Assembly (NCBI GenBank): GCA_016706545.1
Contig: JADJJK010000037.1
Location: forward strand, 1 to 64,000
Direction of reading: 5' to 3'
DNA: 64,000 nt
From: Myxococcales bacterium
GTDB taxonomy: Bacteria; Myxococcota_A; Polyangia; Haliangiales; Haliangiaceae
Part shown: one piece after another, positions 16,692 to 28,140 of the stretch
Position numbering within the stretch: the stretch's first letter is position 1
Layout: each line of letters starts with the position of its first letter
Notes under the pieces: model-generated
The model's input: the letters and a program-made list of their open reading frames with translations, nothing else
The model's database searches: none
What the model was told of the DNA's origin: nothing
Position numbers and translations under genes: made by a program

Positions 16692-17072
16692 GGGTCCTCT
16701 GGATAGGCTTGCTCGGCTCGCCGAGGTGGCAAGACCAGCCCGACGAGCTTTGCGTGCGAAAAAGAGCGAGCTGGGAGATCCGGGTTACGCCGGAGCGCGC
16801 GCATGCCTTCCTGTCGTCGCGCTGGCAAGCGCGCCATGCGGTCGTCCGAGGCAGGCGGTTTGACCAAAGCTAGGGTCACGCGCGTCGGCAGCGGCGAGAC
16901 GCGCGCGCCGGGCGATGCCGCGGATCGAGGAGCGCATCACACCGCGCAAGGTCCTCGCCGAGCGAGGTTCGCCGGGGGTCGGCGCCGCAGGGGGCGAGGA
17001 GCGTGCGCGCCGCGGATCCTGGTAGTATGGCCTCTCCACACCGGGGCGGACATCGTGCGTTTCACATCCCAC
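16692..17072. other. Intergenic region, no recognised element
   Basis: About 380 bases between the divergent HExxH gene and the multiheme cytochrome gene. It must contain both promoters; TAGTAT at about 17025 is a possible -10 for the cytochrome gene. No repeats or RNA gene were recognised. Confidence 0.4.
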
Positions 17073-19472
17073 ATGAGCAAGCACGAGCGTAGCGTCACGG
17101 GCCCGGTCTGCGCTTGCGCGGGTAGGCGTTGGTGGGCGGCGGTGTCGCAGGTGCTGGTGACGGTGCCATTGATCGCGGCGCTGTTCACCGCCTGCACCGA
17201 GCAGCCGCGGACGGGCGCGCAGCAAGGCGACCAGCCCTCTCGCCCCGCGCCCGGCCCCGCGCCCGGCCGCGCGGTCGCCGCGGCGGCGCTGCCCAGCGCG
17301 CCCGGCGTCTATGCGCCGAGCCTGGTGGCGCTGCACGGCGCGACCTCGCCGGCCCCCGGCGAGCCGAGCCTTGGCAACTCGCTGGCGGACACCGATAGCT
17401 GCGCGAGCTGCCACCCGGACGCGGCGGCGCAGTGGGCGCAGAGCGCGCACTCGTTCGCGTCGTTTGGCAACCCGATCTATCGCGCCAACGTGGAGCTCTT
17501 GCGCAAGAGCCTGGGCGAGCCGGCCAGCCGGCACTGCGCCGGATGCCACGACATGCCGCTCTTGTTTGACGGCTTGATGACGGGGCACACGATCCCGCCC
17601 GAGGACCTGCGCTCGCACAGCGGCGTGACCTGTCGGCTCTGTCACGGGGTGGCCAAGGTCACGGCCGATGGCAACGGCTCCTACCAGTGGCGCACCGCGC
17701 CGCTCGACGCGCCCGATCTCGACGATCCGAGGTCCGTGGCCGCGCACAAGGCGGAGGTCAGCGTGGACTCGCTGGGCACCGAGCTGTGCGTGGGCTGCCA
17801 CCGCGGCTTCCTCAGCCCAGATCTGGGCGTGCCGGTTCACCTGTCTGGAATCGATGAGCCCACCGCGTGGCGCAGCTCGCCGTGGATGGGCAACGGGATG
17901 GCGCGCATCGACAAGGTGGCCAAGCAGACCTGCATCGATTGCCACATGGAGCGCGAGCCGGCGTCGAAGGAGGAGCTCGGAGCGCAAGGCGGCACGATGG
18001 CCTCCCATCGCTTCCTGGGCGGCCACACCTGGATGGCGGCCATGCGCGGTGACCTCGACCACCTGGCTCGCACCCGCGCCAAGCTCGTGGGCGCGGCGTC
18101 GATCGACGTGGCGGGCGCGCGGCGAGCCGACGGCACCTGGCACCTGCCGGCGGATGGGGCCCCGGTCCCGCCGTCGGGCCAGACGCTGGCGCTCGATGTC
18201 GTGGTGCGCAACCTGCTGGTGGGGCATCGCTTCCCCGGCGGGGTGCTGGACATGCACGACACCTGGATCGAGGTCGAAGTTCGCGACCGCGCCGGGCGCC
18301 GGCTGGCCGCCTCCGGCCTGGCGCACGAGCAGTCGGCGAGCGACCAGGAGGCGCATGTCTTGCGCTCGCTGGTGGTCGACGAGCATGGGGCGGTCCGGGA
18401 GAAGCATGAGCTGTCCACCTTTCGCGGGGTGATCGCCAACCACACGCTGGCCGCGCGCGAGGCGCACGTGGTGAGGTATGCGTTCACCGTGCCGGCGTTG
18501 ACCCCGCAGCAACATCCGCTCTCGGTCACCGCGCGGCTGCGCCACCGCGCCCGCACGCTGATCCAGCAGGGCGAGGTCTGCGACGTCGCCCGCAGCGCCG
18601 ACGGCAAGAAGTTCCTGCAAGGAGCGCGCGGCGCCCGCGACGTCAAGATCGATCCCTGCGCGCCGCAGCCCATCACCCTGATCGCGGAGAGCACGGTGAC
18701 GCTCGCCGGCCTGGCGCCGAGCAAGCCGTCATCGCGGCCCGCCTGGGAGCGAATGTACGAGCACGGGATGGCGCTGACCTCGGTGGTCAGCGAGCGCCTG
18801 GATGAAGCCCGGCAGGTGCTGGAGGCCGCGCGCGCCGAGGTGTCGGCGGCGTGCGGCGCGCGGTTGCGCCGGTTGCGCGGCCGCGCCGGGGGCACTGGCT
18901 GCACCGGCTGCGCCGGGGGCGGCTGCGCCGGGGGCGGTCGCGCCGTGTCGCGCGGAGGCGATGATCTTGGCCCAGCTCGCGGTGGTGGCGGCCAAGCAGG
19001 GCCGCGCCGACGACGCGCTCGCGTCGTGGACGAGGCCCGGCGCCGCCTGTCGCCGCCCTTTCCCGCCGCGCTGGACGCGATCGCCACCGACGCGCTCGGC
19101 CGGGTGTGGCGCTGGCGCGAAGCCGTGCCGCTGGCGCAGCGGGCCGCCGCGGCGGCGCCTGGCAACACCTCCGCGTGGGCGACGCTGGCCAAGGTGCTGG
19201 CCAGCGCCGGGGATGATGCCGGCGCGCTGGCAGCGGCGCAGCGCGGGCTCGCGCTGGCGCCGCGCGACTCGGATCTGCTGCGCAGCCAGGCCACGGCGCT
19301 GGCCGCGCTCGGTTCGCCGGAGGCCCCCGCAGCGCTGGCCGCCTTCGATCGCTTCCGCGCCCCGGATCAGGCGGCGGAGCTGCGCATCGTGTGCGCGCGG
19401 TCATCGCCGCGCTGCAACCGCGAGCGCGAGCTCGGGCACACCCACGCGCTCGTCGCGGCGCCCGCGCGCTAG
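17073..19472 (+). CDS. Pentaheme c-type cytochrome lipoprotein with TPR C-terminus (frame excursion at 18.85-19.03 kb)
   Basis: Periplasmic or surface electron-transfer protein. After the start (ATG 17073; GTG 17055 is possible) comes a signal segment ending IAALFTAC (lipobox). Five CxxCH heme sites follow: CASCH, CAGCH, CRLCH, CVGCH and CIDCH, with spacing like the cytochrome c554/NrfB-type family. A beta-rich middle domain (about residues 340-560) and TPR-like helices end the protein. Between roughly 18,860 and 19,030 sensible helical sequence (AEAMILAQLAVVAAKQGRADD) lies in the +1 frame, then the original frame resumes (ARRRLSPPFPAALDAIA). Two compensating single-base errors, or a real frame excursion, are implied. 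Confidence 0.8.
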   Translation: MSKHERSVTGPVCACAGRRWWAAVSQVLVTVPLIAALFTACTEQPRTGAQQGDQPSRPAPGPAPGRAVAAAALPSAPGVYAPSLVALHGATSPAPGEPSLGNSLADTDSCASCHPDAAAQWAQSAHSFASFGNPIYRANVELLRKSLGEPASRHCAGCHDMPLLFDGLMTGHTIPPEDLRSHSGVTCRLCHGVAKVTADGNGSYQWRTAPLDAPDLDDPRSVAAHKAEVSVDSLGTELCVGCHRGFLSPDLGVPVHLSGIDEPTAWRSSPWMGNGMARIDKVAKQTCIDCHMEREPASKEELGAQGGTMASHRFLGGHTWMAAMRGDLDHLARTRAKLVGAASIDVAGARRADGTWHLPADGAPVPPSGQTLALDVVVRNLLVGHRFPGGVLDMHDTWIEVEVRDRAGRRLAASGLAHEQSASDQEAHVLRSLVVDEHGAVREKHELSTFRGVIANHTLAAREAHVVRYAFTVPALTPQQHPLSVTARLRHRARTLIQQGEVCDVARSADGKKFLQGARGARDVKIDPCAPQPITLIAESTVTLAGLAPSKPSSRPAWERMYEHGMALTSVVSERLDEARQVLEAARAEVSAACGARLRRLRGRAGGTGCTGCAGGGCAGGGRAVSRGGDDLGPARGGGGQAGPRRRRARVVDEARRRLSPPFPAALDAIATDALGRVWRWREAVPLAQRAAAAAPGNTSAWATLAKVLASAGDDAGALAAAQRGLALAPRDSDLLRSQATALAALGSPEAPAALAAFDRFRAPDQAAELRIVCARSSPRCNRERELGHTHALVAAPAR

Positions 19473-19512
19473 GCGCGTCGGGGCCGGCGCAGCCGTCGGG
19501 TCGGCGGGGCCG

Positions 19513-21409
19513 TCAGCGTGGGCGCAGCACGAACAGCACGTTGCGTGGCCACAGCGCGCGGCCGCCCTCGGAGCCGAGGTCTCGCTCCCGCTCGACGTCG
19601 AAGCCAGCGGCAAAGAAGCGCTCGCGCCACTGGGCGCGCGTGCGAAACCTGCCGCGCTGCGGCATCCAGGTGACCAGGAACAGCCAGACGTGGAAGCCGA
19701 CGGTGATGGCCCGCTGGCCCAGCGTCTCCACCTGATCTTCGGCCACCAGCACGCGCCCGCCAGCGGCGACCACGCGGCGCGCCTCGGCGAGCAGGCGCGC
19801 GTCATCCTGGGCGTGGTGCAGGACGTAGAGGAGCTGCACCACCTCGAACCGCTCGCCCTCGGCGCAGGGCAACGTGCGTCCGTCGTAGCGGCGCAGCGGC
19901 AGCGCGGTCTCGTTCTTGTCCACGACATCGACCAGCGTGACCTGGCAGCCGCGGCGCGCGGCCAGCAGCTCTCCGAGCCGCCCGTCCCACGCGCCGATGT
20001 CCAGCACGCTCGCGCCCGGCGCGATGTCCCCGGCCACCGAGGCGAAGTTGCGCTCGTTGTGCTCCGTCTTCATGGTCGCGCTCTTGGCCGCGATCCAGCG
20101 CCGCCAGGCCCCCGGGCTATAGAGGAGCTGCCAGCGCGAGACGACGGGCAGCGAGGCCTGCGACGGCAGCGAGGCCTGCGAGGCCTGCGACGGCTGGCGC
20201 GGCGACGGCGGCGCGGCGATCTGCAGGATCTGCCGCCCGCGCCACGCCACCGGCGCGCCGCGCAGGTGATCGAGCGCCGCCAGCGCGGAGATCGCCACGA
20301 ACGCCAGCACCGGCAGCGGATACACCAAGGCGGCCCATCGCGGAAACGGCCCAAGCTCTGCGCTGGCGCGCGCGACCGCGCCCGCGGTGAGCAGGTAGCC
20401 CGCGACGCACCCCAGGAGCGCGAGCTCGCCGACGGAAGGTGGCAGCGCCGGCCCAACGCCCAGCTCGCCGAGGACGAGCGCCGCCGCGGCGAGCGGCAGG
20501 CCGAGCAGCCAGCCGATCACCGCGAACAGCTCCGCCGCGCCGCCCTGGCCCGCCGAGCGCAGGCCGTCGCGGAAGCTGCGGCGCCAGCCGCGCACGAACG
20601 CGGCCAGGCCCTCCGGGTACATGCGCACCGTCATCAGGCCAGGCGCGTGCAAGAGCTCAAAGCGGCCCTTGGCCTCCACCACCGCGCGGGCCAGCGCCAG
20701 ATCCTCGGCGAGCCGATCTCGCACGTGGGCGTGGCCGCCGATCGCTCGGTAGACCTCGGCGCGAAACAGCAAGTACTGGCCGATGCTGAAGCGCCGCTCG
20801 CCGGGCTCGGTGCGCGCGCCTGGCGAGCCGGCGCGGCACGCCAGGAGGAGCAGCACGTGGAAGGCGCCTTGCAAGCGTTCCCAGAGCCGCACCACCGCGT
20901 GGGTCGGGACCAGCGACAGCAGATCCGCGGCGCGGCGCTGCGCCGCGGCGAGCGCGGTCGCGGCAGACCATGGCGCGTGGACCGTGTCTGCGTCGGTGAA
21001 CAGCAGCCACTGCCCGGTGGCGTGCGCCGCCCCGGTGTGGCACGCCCAGGACTTGCCCACCCAGCCCTCGGGCAGCGGGCCGGGCGTGACGACGGTGGCG
21101 CCTGCGGCGCGGGCCAGCTCGCCGGTGCCGTCGGTGGAGTGGTCATCCACGACGATGACCTGGTGAAGCGGCGGCCGGATGGCCGCCAGCGAGGCCAAGA
21201 GGTGCGGCAGGTTGTGGGCCTCGTTGCGAGCCGGCACGATGACGGACAGGGTCGCCGTCTGCGCCGTCCGCACTCTCTGCGCCGTCTGCGCCCCCGGTCT
21301 CGCGGGCCTGCGCCAGCTCACCGAGCCGGCGCCGCCACACCAGGGCGCCGACGCCGGTGGCGATCACCACGGCGGCGCACAGGCCGTAGAGCAGCCCCAA
21401 CGCGATCAT
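19513..21409 (-). CDS. Carotenoid-operon glycosyltransferase (GT2) fused to SAM methyltransferase; one frameshift
   Basis: Last gene of the carotenoid operon. The N-terminus (MIALGLLYGLCAAVVIATGVG) is one membrane helix starting at ATG 21409, overlapping the upstream stop as ATGA. The GT2 domain then reads SVIVPARNEAHNL, VVDDHSTDGT, FTDADTVHAP, resembling CrtQ-type carotenoid glycosyltransferases, and is followed by further membrane helices. From about residue 430 a class I methyltransferase begins (SVLDIGAWDGRLGELL; LLYVLHHAQDDARLL). A single extra C in the CCCCC run at 21291-21295 separates the helix from the GT domain; removing it gives a continuous 631-residue protein. Glycosylation then methylation of a xanthophyll is inferred. 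Confidence 0.78.
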
Positions 21410-22021
21410 CGCAAGCCGAGCGCCACCAAGGTCTCCGCCACGCCCGCGTACCCGAGCTGGAAGAACCGCCACCAGCCAAGCATCATGACCCCGTGGCCAA
21501 CGAGGATGCCGACGTGGCTCCACATCTCGACCGGGTCGGAGCCGGCGGTGATGTAGCGCCGCCAGTGAAAGACCTCGTCGACCATCGAGTACACGAACGA
21601 CATCACCGTGAGCACCATGGCGGGGATCCACAGCGACGGGAACTCGAACGCCAGGATCAGGAAGATCACGCTCGTGACGCCACAGAAGATGGTGATGTGG
21701 TGGACCAGCGCCTCGCCGCCGCGCAGGATCTCCTTGTAGATCGTGCGGTGGCCGATGGTGTCGATGGCGATGGAGGTGGAGAACACCAGCGCGCCGGCTG
21801 GCACCATCCAGGCCTCCGCGGGGAAGCGAACTCCGGCGCTGGCCCCGGCGATCAGGAAGCCGCCGGTGGAGAGCACGAGGCCCAGCATGGTCCCGATCCA
21901 GATCGCGTAGACGATCCAGTCGCTCCGGTCGAACTCGCGGATCCGCCCCACGTACACCGCGAAGGCGTTGCGCCGGGCGACCGGGGCCGTGGCGATGGTC
22001 CGTAGCTGCGGCGCGGGGGAG

Positions 22022-22038
<17 letters not shown>
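21406..22038 (-). CDS. Five-helix membrane protein in carotenoid operon, unknown function
   Basis: 210 residues, not recognised. Five hydrophobic helices are evident (WIVYAIWIGTMLGLVL; WMVPAGALVFSTSIAI; ITIFCGVTSVIFLILAF; LWIPAMVLTVMSFVY; HVGILVGHGVMMLGWW). Several His and acidic residues sit near helix ends (DTIGHRTIYKE, ALVHH, DEVFHWRRY, WSHVG, VGHG), as in some membrane metalloenzymes; that is inference. It overlaps crtB by 17 bases upstream and the glycosyltransferase gene by four bases downstream, so it is translated with them and probably acts on carotenoid or its lipid precursor. Confidence 0.75.
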
Positions 22039-24718
<2,680 letters not shown>

Positions 24719-24726
<8 letters not shown>

Positions 24727-25786
24727 AGCTTGCCTCCAGTCGTTCGATCTCGGCCACCAGGCCGCGGTGGACCTCGGGCTCCAGGTGCGGGGCCACGTCG
24801 GAGAGGGCGCGCGCGAGCTGATCGCGGACCGCGGCGCGGCCCACCGCCAGCGAGCTGTCGCGCAGCGCGGTCATCACGAGCTCCAGCTCTTCATCGCAGG
24901 TGGCGGCGCGCAGCCGCTGTTGTAGCCGGGCCACCGCGAGCTCGTCCACCGCGCTGCACAGCCACGCCCACGGCCAGGTCGGCCGGCCGCCGCGCAGGTC
25001 CTCGAGCCCCTTGTCGCGCCTGGCGCGCGCGGCGATCGAGCCCAGATCATCGAGCATCTGCAGCCCGACTCCCAGCTCCTCCCCGAACTGCGCCACCGCG
25101 GCGCTCCGGGCCGGGTCCGCGCCGGCCGCCACCGCGCCAGCTCTGGCGGCCAGGCCCATGAGCACGCCCGTCTTGTTGTACGTCGTGGTGGCCACGGTCT
25201 GCGGGATGTGGCGCGGCTCGAGGTGGCTCACGTCCACGGAGAGGTCGAGCGACTGGCCCTGGTGGCAGCGCATCAACGTCGTCACGGCCTCGCGGGTCAG
25301 CTCGGCGCGGGCGGTCGCCGGCAGCGGCAGCTCATCGATGAGCGACAACGCCCAGAAGTACATCCAGTTGCCGGTGTTGATGGCCAGCGGAGCGCCGACG
25401 ATGCGGTGCAGCGCCGCGTGGCCGCGGCGGTGGCTGGAGTCGTCCTGCACGTCATCGACGATGAGCGATCCGGCGTGCAGGATCTCGACGAGCCAGGGCA
25501 ACTCGCGCGGGATCTCGCCGGTTCCGCCGCAGCCGCGCCAGGTCAGCCGGGTCAGCTTGCCGCGGAACTCCTTGCCGGGCCGGCGCAGGAACTCGCGAGC
25601 CGGATCGATCAGGGCGCGCCGCCACAGCTCGAAGGGCACCGGCTCCGCTTCGGGCCCGCCGCTTCGCGCCAGCGCGCCGCGCGTGGCGGGAGCGCCAGCG
25701 GGTGGCAAGAAACGGCCGAGGAACTGCTCCAGCGCTTCGAGCAGCGGGGCCAGGCTCTCTTCATGAGGCAGCGCGTAGGTCATCAT
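24719..25786 (-). CDS. crtE: Geranylgeranyl diphosphate synthase (polyprenyl synthetase)
   Basis: Makes the C20 precursor for carotenoids. The 355-residue protein has the first Asp-rich motif in HAGSLIVDDVQDDSSHRRG, with preceding GGTGEIPRELPWLVEILH. The second motif is degenerate (QMLDDLGSIAARARRDKG), with Ser where the third Asp is usual. The ATG at 25786 overlaps the crtY stop (ATGA). The weak second motif is a reason to check product chain length, but operon position strongly supports GGPP supply. Confidence 0.9.
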
Positions 25787-27078
25787 GGCTCCTTGGCCGG
25801 ACGCAGCGGGGTAGGTTGCGGCAGCGCCATGGCCGCGCGCCAGGACATGCCGCGCGGCGGACGGCCCATGAAGATCCGCGCCTGATCGAACGGCGTCAGC
25901 TCGCAGGCGTAGAACCGGCGGATGGTGGCCTCTGGCAAGTGATAGAAGCGCTCGAGCACGTGATAGCGCTGCTCGGGCGAGAACCACTGAAACAGCATCC
26001 AGTTGAGCCGGAAGCCAAAGCGGAGCTGCCGCACGTGTGCCTGCCACAGCGCGCGCACCGCTTGCCCCGGCAGCTCGGCGGCCGCGGTCGCGGCGATGGC
26101 CAGCGCCAGCCGGAGCGCCACCGGGAACGAGTAGCCGGTGGCCGCGTGGAACCAGCCGCCCTGGTAGCCGGCGACCAGCGTGGCGCCGTCGCGATCGTTG
26201 GCCCGGTCGGCGGCCTGGTCGGCCCGGTCGTCGCGGTCGTTGGCCTGGTCGGCCCGGTCGTCGTGGTCGGCGGCGTGGACCTGGCCGGGCGCGGTCAGCT
26301 CTGCGTGCCAGGGCAAGGGCAAGACTCCCGTCTCTTCGCGCAAGACCTCGGCGATCTGCCACCCTCGCTCGCTGGCGTAGCTGGCGATGCGCTCGCGCAG
26401 GGTGCTGACGTCCAGGTACGCGGAGTCAGAGAAGTAGGTGTCTTCGATCAGCAAGCGGTCGCTGGTCAGCGGCAGCACATAGAAGAAGCGGAAGCCATCC
26501 ACCTGCGCGACCCGCGCGTCCATCAGCATGGGCCGGGCGACCCCGTGCGGCGCGGCGCAGCGGAGCTCGAGCCCGACGAACTTCTGATACCCGGCGCGGC
26601 CATCAAACGCGCCGCGATCGGGCCCCCGCGCGTCGATGACGGCGCGCGCGACCAGCTCCACGGCCTCCGCGGGCTGCGCGTTCGCGCCCACCAGTCTCGC
26701 CACCACCCGCGTCGAGGTCACCTGCACCGCCTCGTGCTCGCACAGCAGATGGCACCCCGGCGCGGCCAGCGCAGCTTGCACGACCGCGTGCAGCCGCGCG
26801 GCGGGCACGCACGCATACTCGGAGTCGAGCTGCCGGCGGTGGGTCGGGAAGGCGACGTCGTACCCCGCCCAGCGGTGGGCCACCAGCGGCTCGATGAAGG
26901 CGCGCGCCGCCGCTGGGACGTCGCCGGCGTGAAAGCACCAGGTGTGGTTGCCGCCCAAGGTCTTGCCGCGCTCCACGATCGCGATGCGCGCGGTCGGCTG
27001 GTGCGCGCGCAGCGCCAGCGCCAGCAGGCCGTTTTGCAGGCCGCCACCCACGAGCGCGTAGTCGACGTCGAGTTGCAT
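25783..27078 (-). CDS. crtY: Lycopene beta-cyclase (CrtY family)
   Basis: First gene of the carotenoid operon, cyclising lycopene ends. The 431-residue protein begins with the dinucleotide-binding signature DYALVGGGLQNGLLALALRA and has GGNHTWCFH, typical of CrtY. Later motifs are RFFYVLPLTSDRLLIEDTYF and GYQGGWFHAATGYSFPVA. Start ATG 27078 places the Rossmann motif next to the N-terminus. Residues ~270-296 are an Asp/Arg/Ala/Asn-rich tandem repeat (RADQANDRDD type) absent from typical CrtY. The gene is divergent from the TatT lipoprotein gene with ~40 bases between starts. Confidence 0.9.
   Translation of the reverse strand: MQLDVDYALVGGGLQNGLLALALRAHQPTARIAIVERGKTLGGNHTWCFHAGDVPAAARAFIEPLVAHRWAGYDVAFPTHRRQLDSEYACVPAARLHAVVQAALAAPGCHLLCEHEAVQVTSTRVVARLVGANAQPAEAVELVARAVIDARGPDRGAFDGRAGYQKFVGLELRCAAPHGVARPMLMDARVAQVDGFRFFYVLPLTSDRLLIEDTYFSDSAYLDVSTLRERIASYASERGWQIAEVLREETGVLPLPWHAELTAPGQVHAADHDDRADQANDRDDRADQAADRANDRDGATLVAGYQGGWFHAATGYSFPVALRLALAIAATAAAELPGQAVRALWQAHVRQLRFGFRLNWMLFQWFSPEQRYHVLERFYHLPEATIRRFYACELTPFDQARIFMGRPPRGMSWRAAMALPQPTPLRPAKEP
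26190..26272 (-). repeat. In-frame tandem repeat inside crtY
   Basis: Imperfect direct repeats of a ~30-base unit (containing GGCCTGGTCGGCCCGGTCGT on the + strand) encode repeated Asp-Arg-Ala-Asp-Gln-Ala/Asn segments. The unit length is a multiple of three, so the reading frame is kept. It lies just before the conserved GGWFHAATGYS motif. Confidence 0.7.
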
Positions 27079-27119
27079 GGTGTGCTGTAGAGGACCAGAG
27101 GTAAGCTGCCGAGGACGTG

Positions 27120-28061
27120 ATGGCAAAGGTTCGCGAAGCCCGCTTTAGACGATCGGCCGCGGTCTGGGTTACGTGGGTTGTGTGGCTCGCCACGCTAGCG
27201 GCTGGCTGCGCTACCGAAAAGCTCGCCGCCAATATGGCAGTGGACCTCGCCGCTCGCACCAAGTCATCGTTTTCACAAGAGTCAGACCTGGAGCTGGCGC
27301 GCGGCGCGGCTGCCTCCGGGCTCAAGCAGCTCGAGGGGTTCTTGCTGGTGACCGGCAAGCGGCCTGACCTCTTGGCGATGCTGACCGAGGGCTTTTGCGG
27401 CTGGGGCGCCGGGTTTCTGCAGGATGACTGGGAGGTCGCGGTGATCGAGCGCGGGGCGGACGGCGCCGAGATCGCGGCGTCGGCGCGCTCGGCGTTTGGC
27501 CGCTGCGCGCGCTACGCCGCCTGGCAGCTCCCTGCGCCGCTCGCGCGGATCCTCGAGCTGACCGACGCCGAGGCGCAGGTGGCGCTGGCAGCGGCGCGCC
27601 CGGTGGATGCGGCGCCGCTCTACTGGCTCACCGCCGCCCACGCCACGCTGCTCGGGATGACCGGCGAGCTGGGGCTGGCCCTGCGCCTGCCGCGCATGCT
27701 CGCGGTGCTGCGCCGGGTCATCGAGCTCTCGCCCACCTTCGAGCATGGCCAGGCCCACCTCTTGCTGGGCGTGCTGCTCTCTGCGGCCCCGGTGGGCGGC
27801 GATCTCGAAGAGGGCGGCCGCCAGCTCGCGCGGGCGCGGGCGCTCAGCGACGGCCGCCTGCTCATCGTCGACGTGCTCACGGCGCGCGCGCACGCGGTGG
27901 CGCGCGGCGACCGCGCGCGCTTCGTCGCCTTGCTCACCAGGGTGCTGGCCACGTCGCCGGCGGTCTTCCCCGAGCAGCGCCTGTCCAACGAGCTGGCGCA
28001 CCGCATGGCCCGTCGTTACCTGCGGCTGGGCGCTCGCTGGTTCGCGCCGCTCCCCAGGTGA
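27120..28061 (+). CDS. TatT-family (TRAP-T) lipoprotein
   Basis: 313 residues. The N-terminus is a basic region plus helix ending TWVVWLATLAAGC (lipobox), so a lipoprotein. The mature part is all-helical with TPR-like pairs and the motif order seen in TatT, the T component of some TRAP transport systems: GFCGWGAGFLQDDWE, PLYWLTAAHATLLG, FEHGQAHLLLGVLLSA. TatT forms a periplasmic trimer near a substrate-binding protein in known members; no TRAP P/Q/M genes are seen here. GTG 27117 is an alternative start. Divergent from crtY. Confidence 0.78.
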   Translation: MAKVREARFRRSAAVWVTWVVWLATLAAGCATEKLAANMAVDLAARTKSSFSQESDLELARGAAASGLKQLEGFLLVTGKRPDLLAMLTEGFCGWGAGFLQDDWEVAVIERGADGAEIAASARSAFGRCARYAAWQLPAPLARILELTDAEAQVALAAARPVDAAPLYWLTAAHATLLGMTGELGLALRLPRMLAVLRRVIELSPTFEHGQAHLLLGVLLSAAPVGGDLEEGGRQLARARALSDGRLLIVDVLTARAHAVARGDRARFVALLTRVLATSPAVFPEQRLSNELAHRMARRYLRLGARWFAPLPR

Positions 28062-28115
28062 CGGCCGCGTCGTGACGGCCGCGTCGCGTCCCGTCGCGTC
28101 CCGTCGCGTCCCGTC
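28058..28115. repeat. Short tandem repeats between convergent genes
   Basis: Two copies of a 14-mer (GTGACGGCCGCGTC), starting at the TatT gene stop codon, run into three-plus copies of a decamer (GTCGCGTCCC, 28083-28115). They lie between the convergent TatT and TonB-receptor genes. No terminator U tract is visible. Confidence 0.75.
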
Positions 28116-28140
28116 CGCGCGGCACGTGCGGCACGCGCAG

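Noticed and set aside
18802..22005. Very long open frame on the + strand across the carotenoid glycosyltransferase and 5-TM genes
   Set aside because: It is antisense to recognisable proteins and arises from high G+C, with few stop codons in the opposite frame. Only its first ~230 bases may matter, as the frame excursion of the cytochrome gene.
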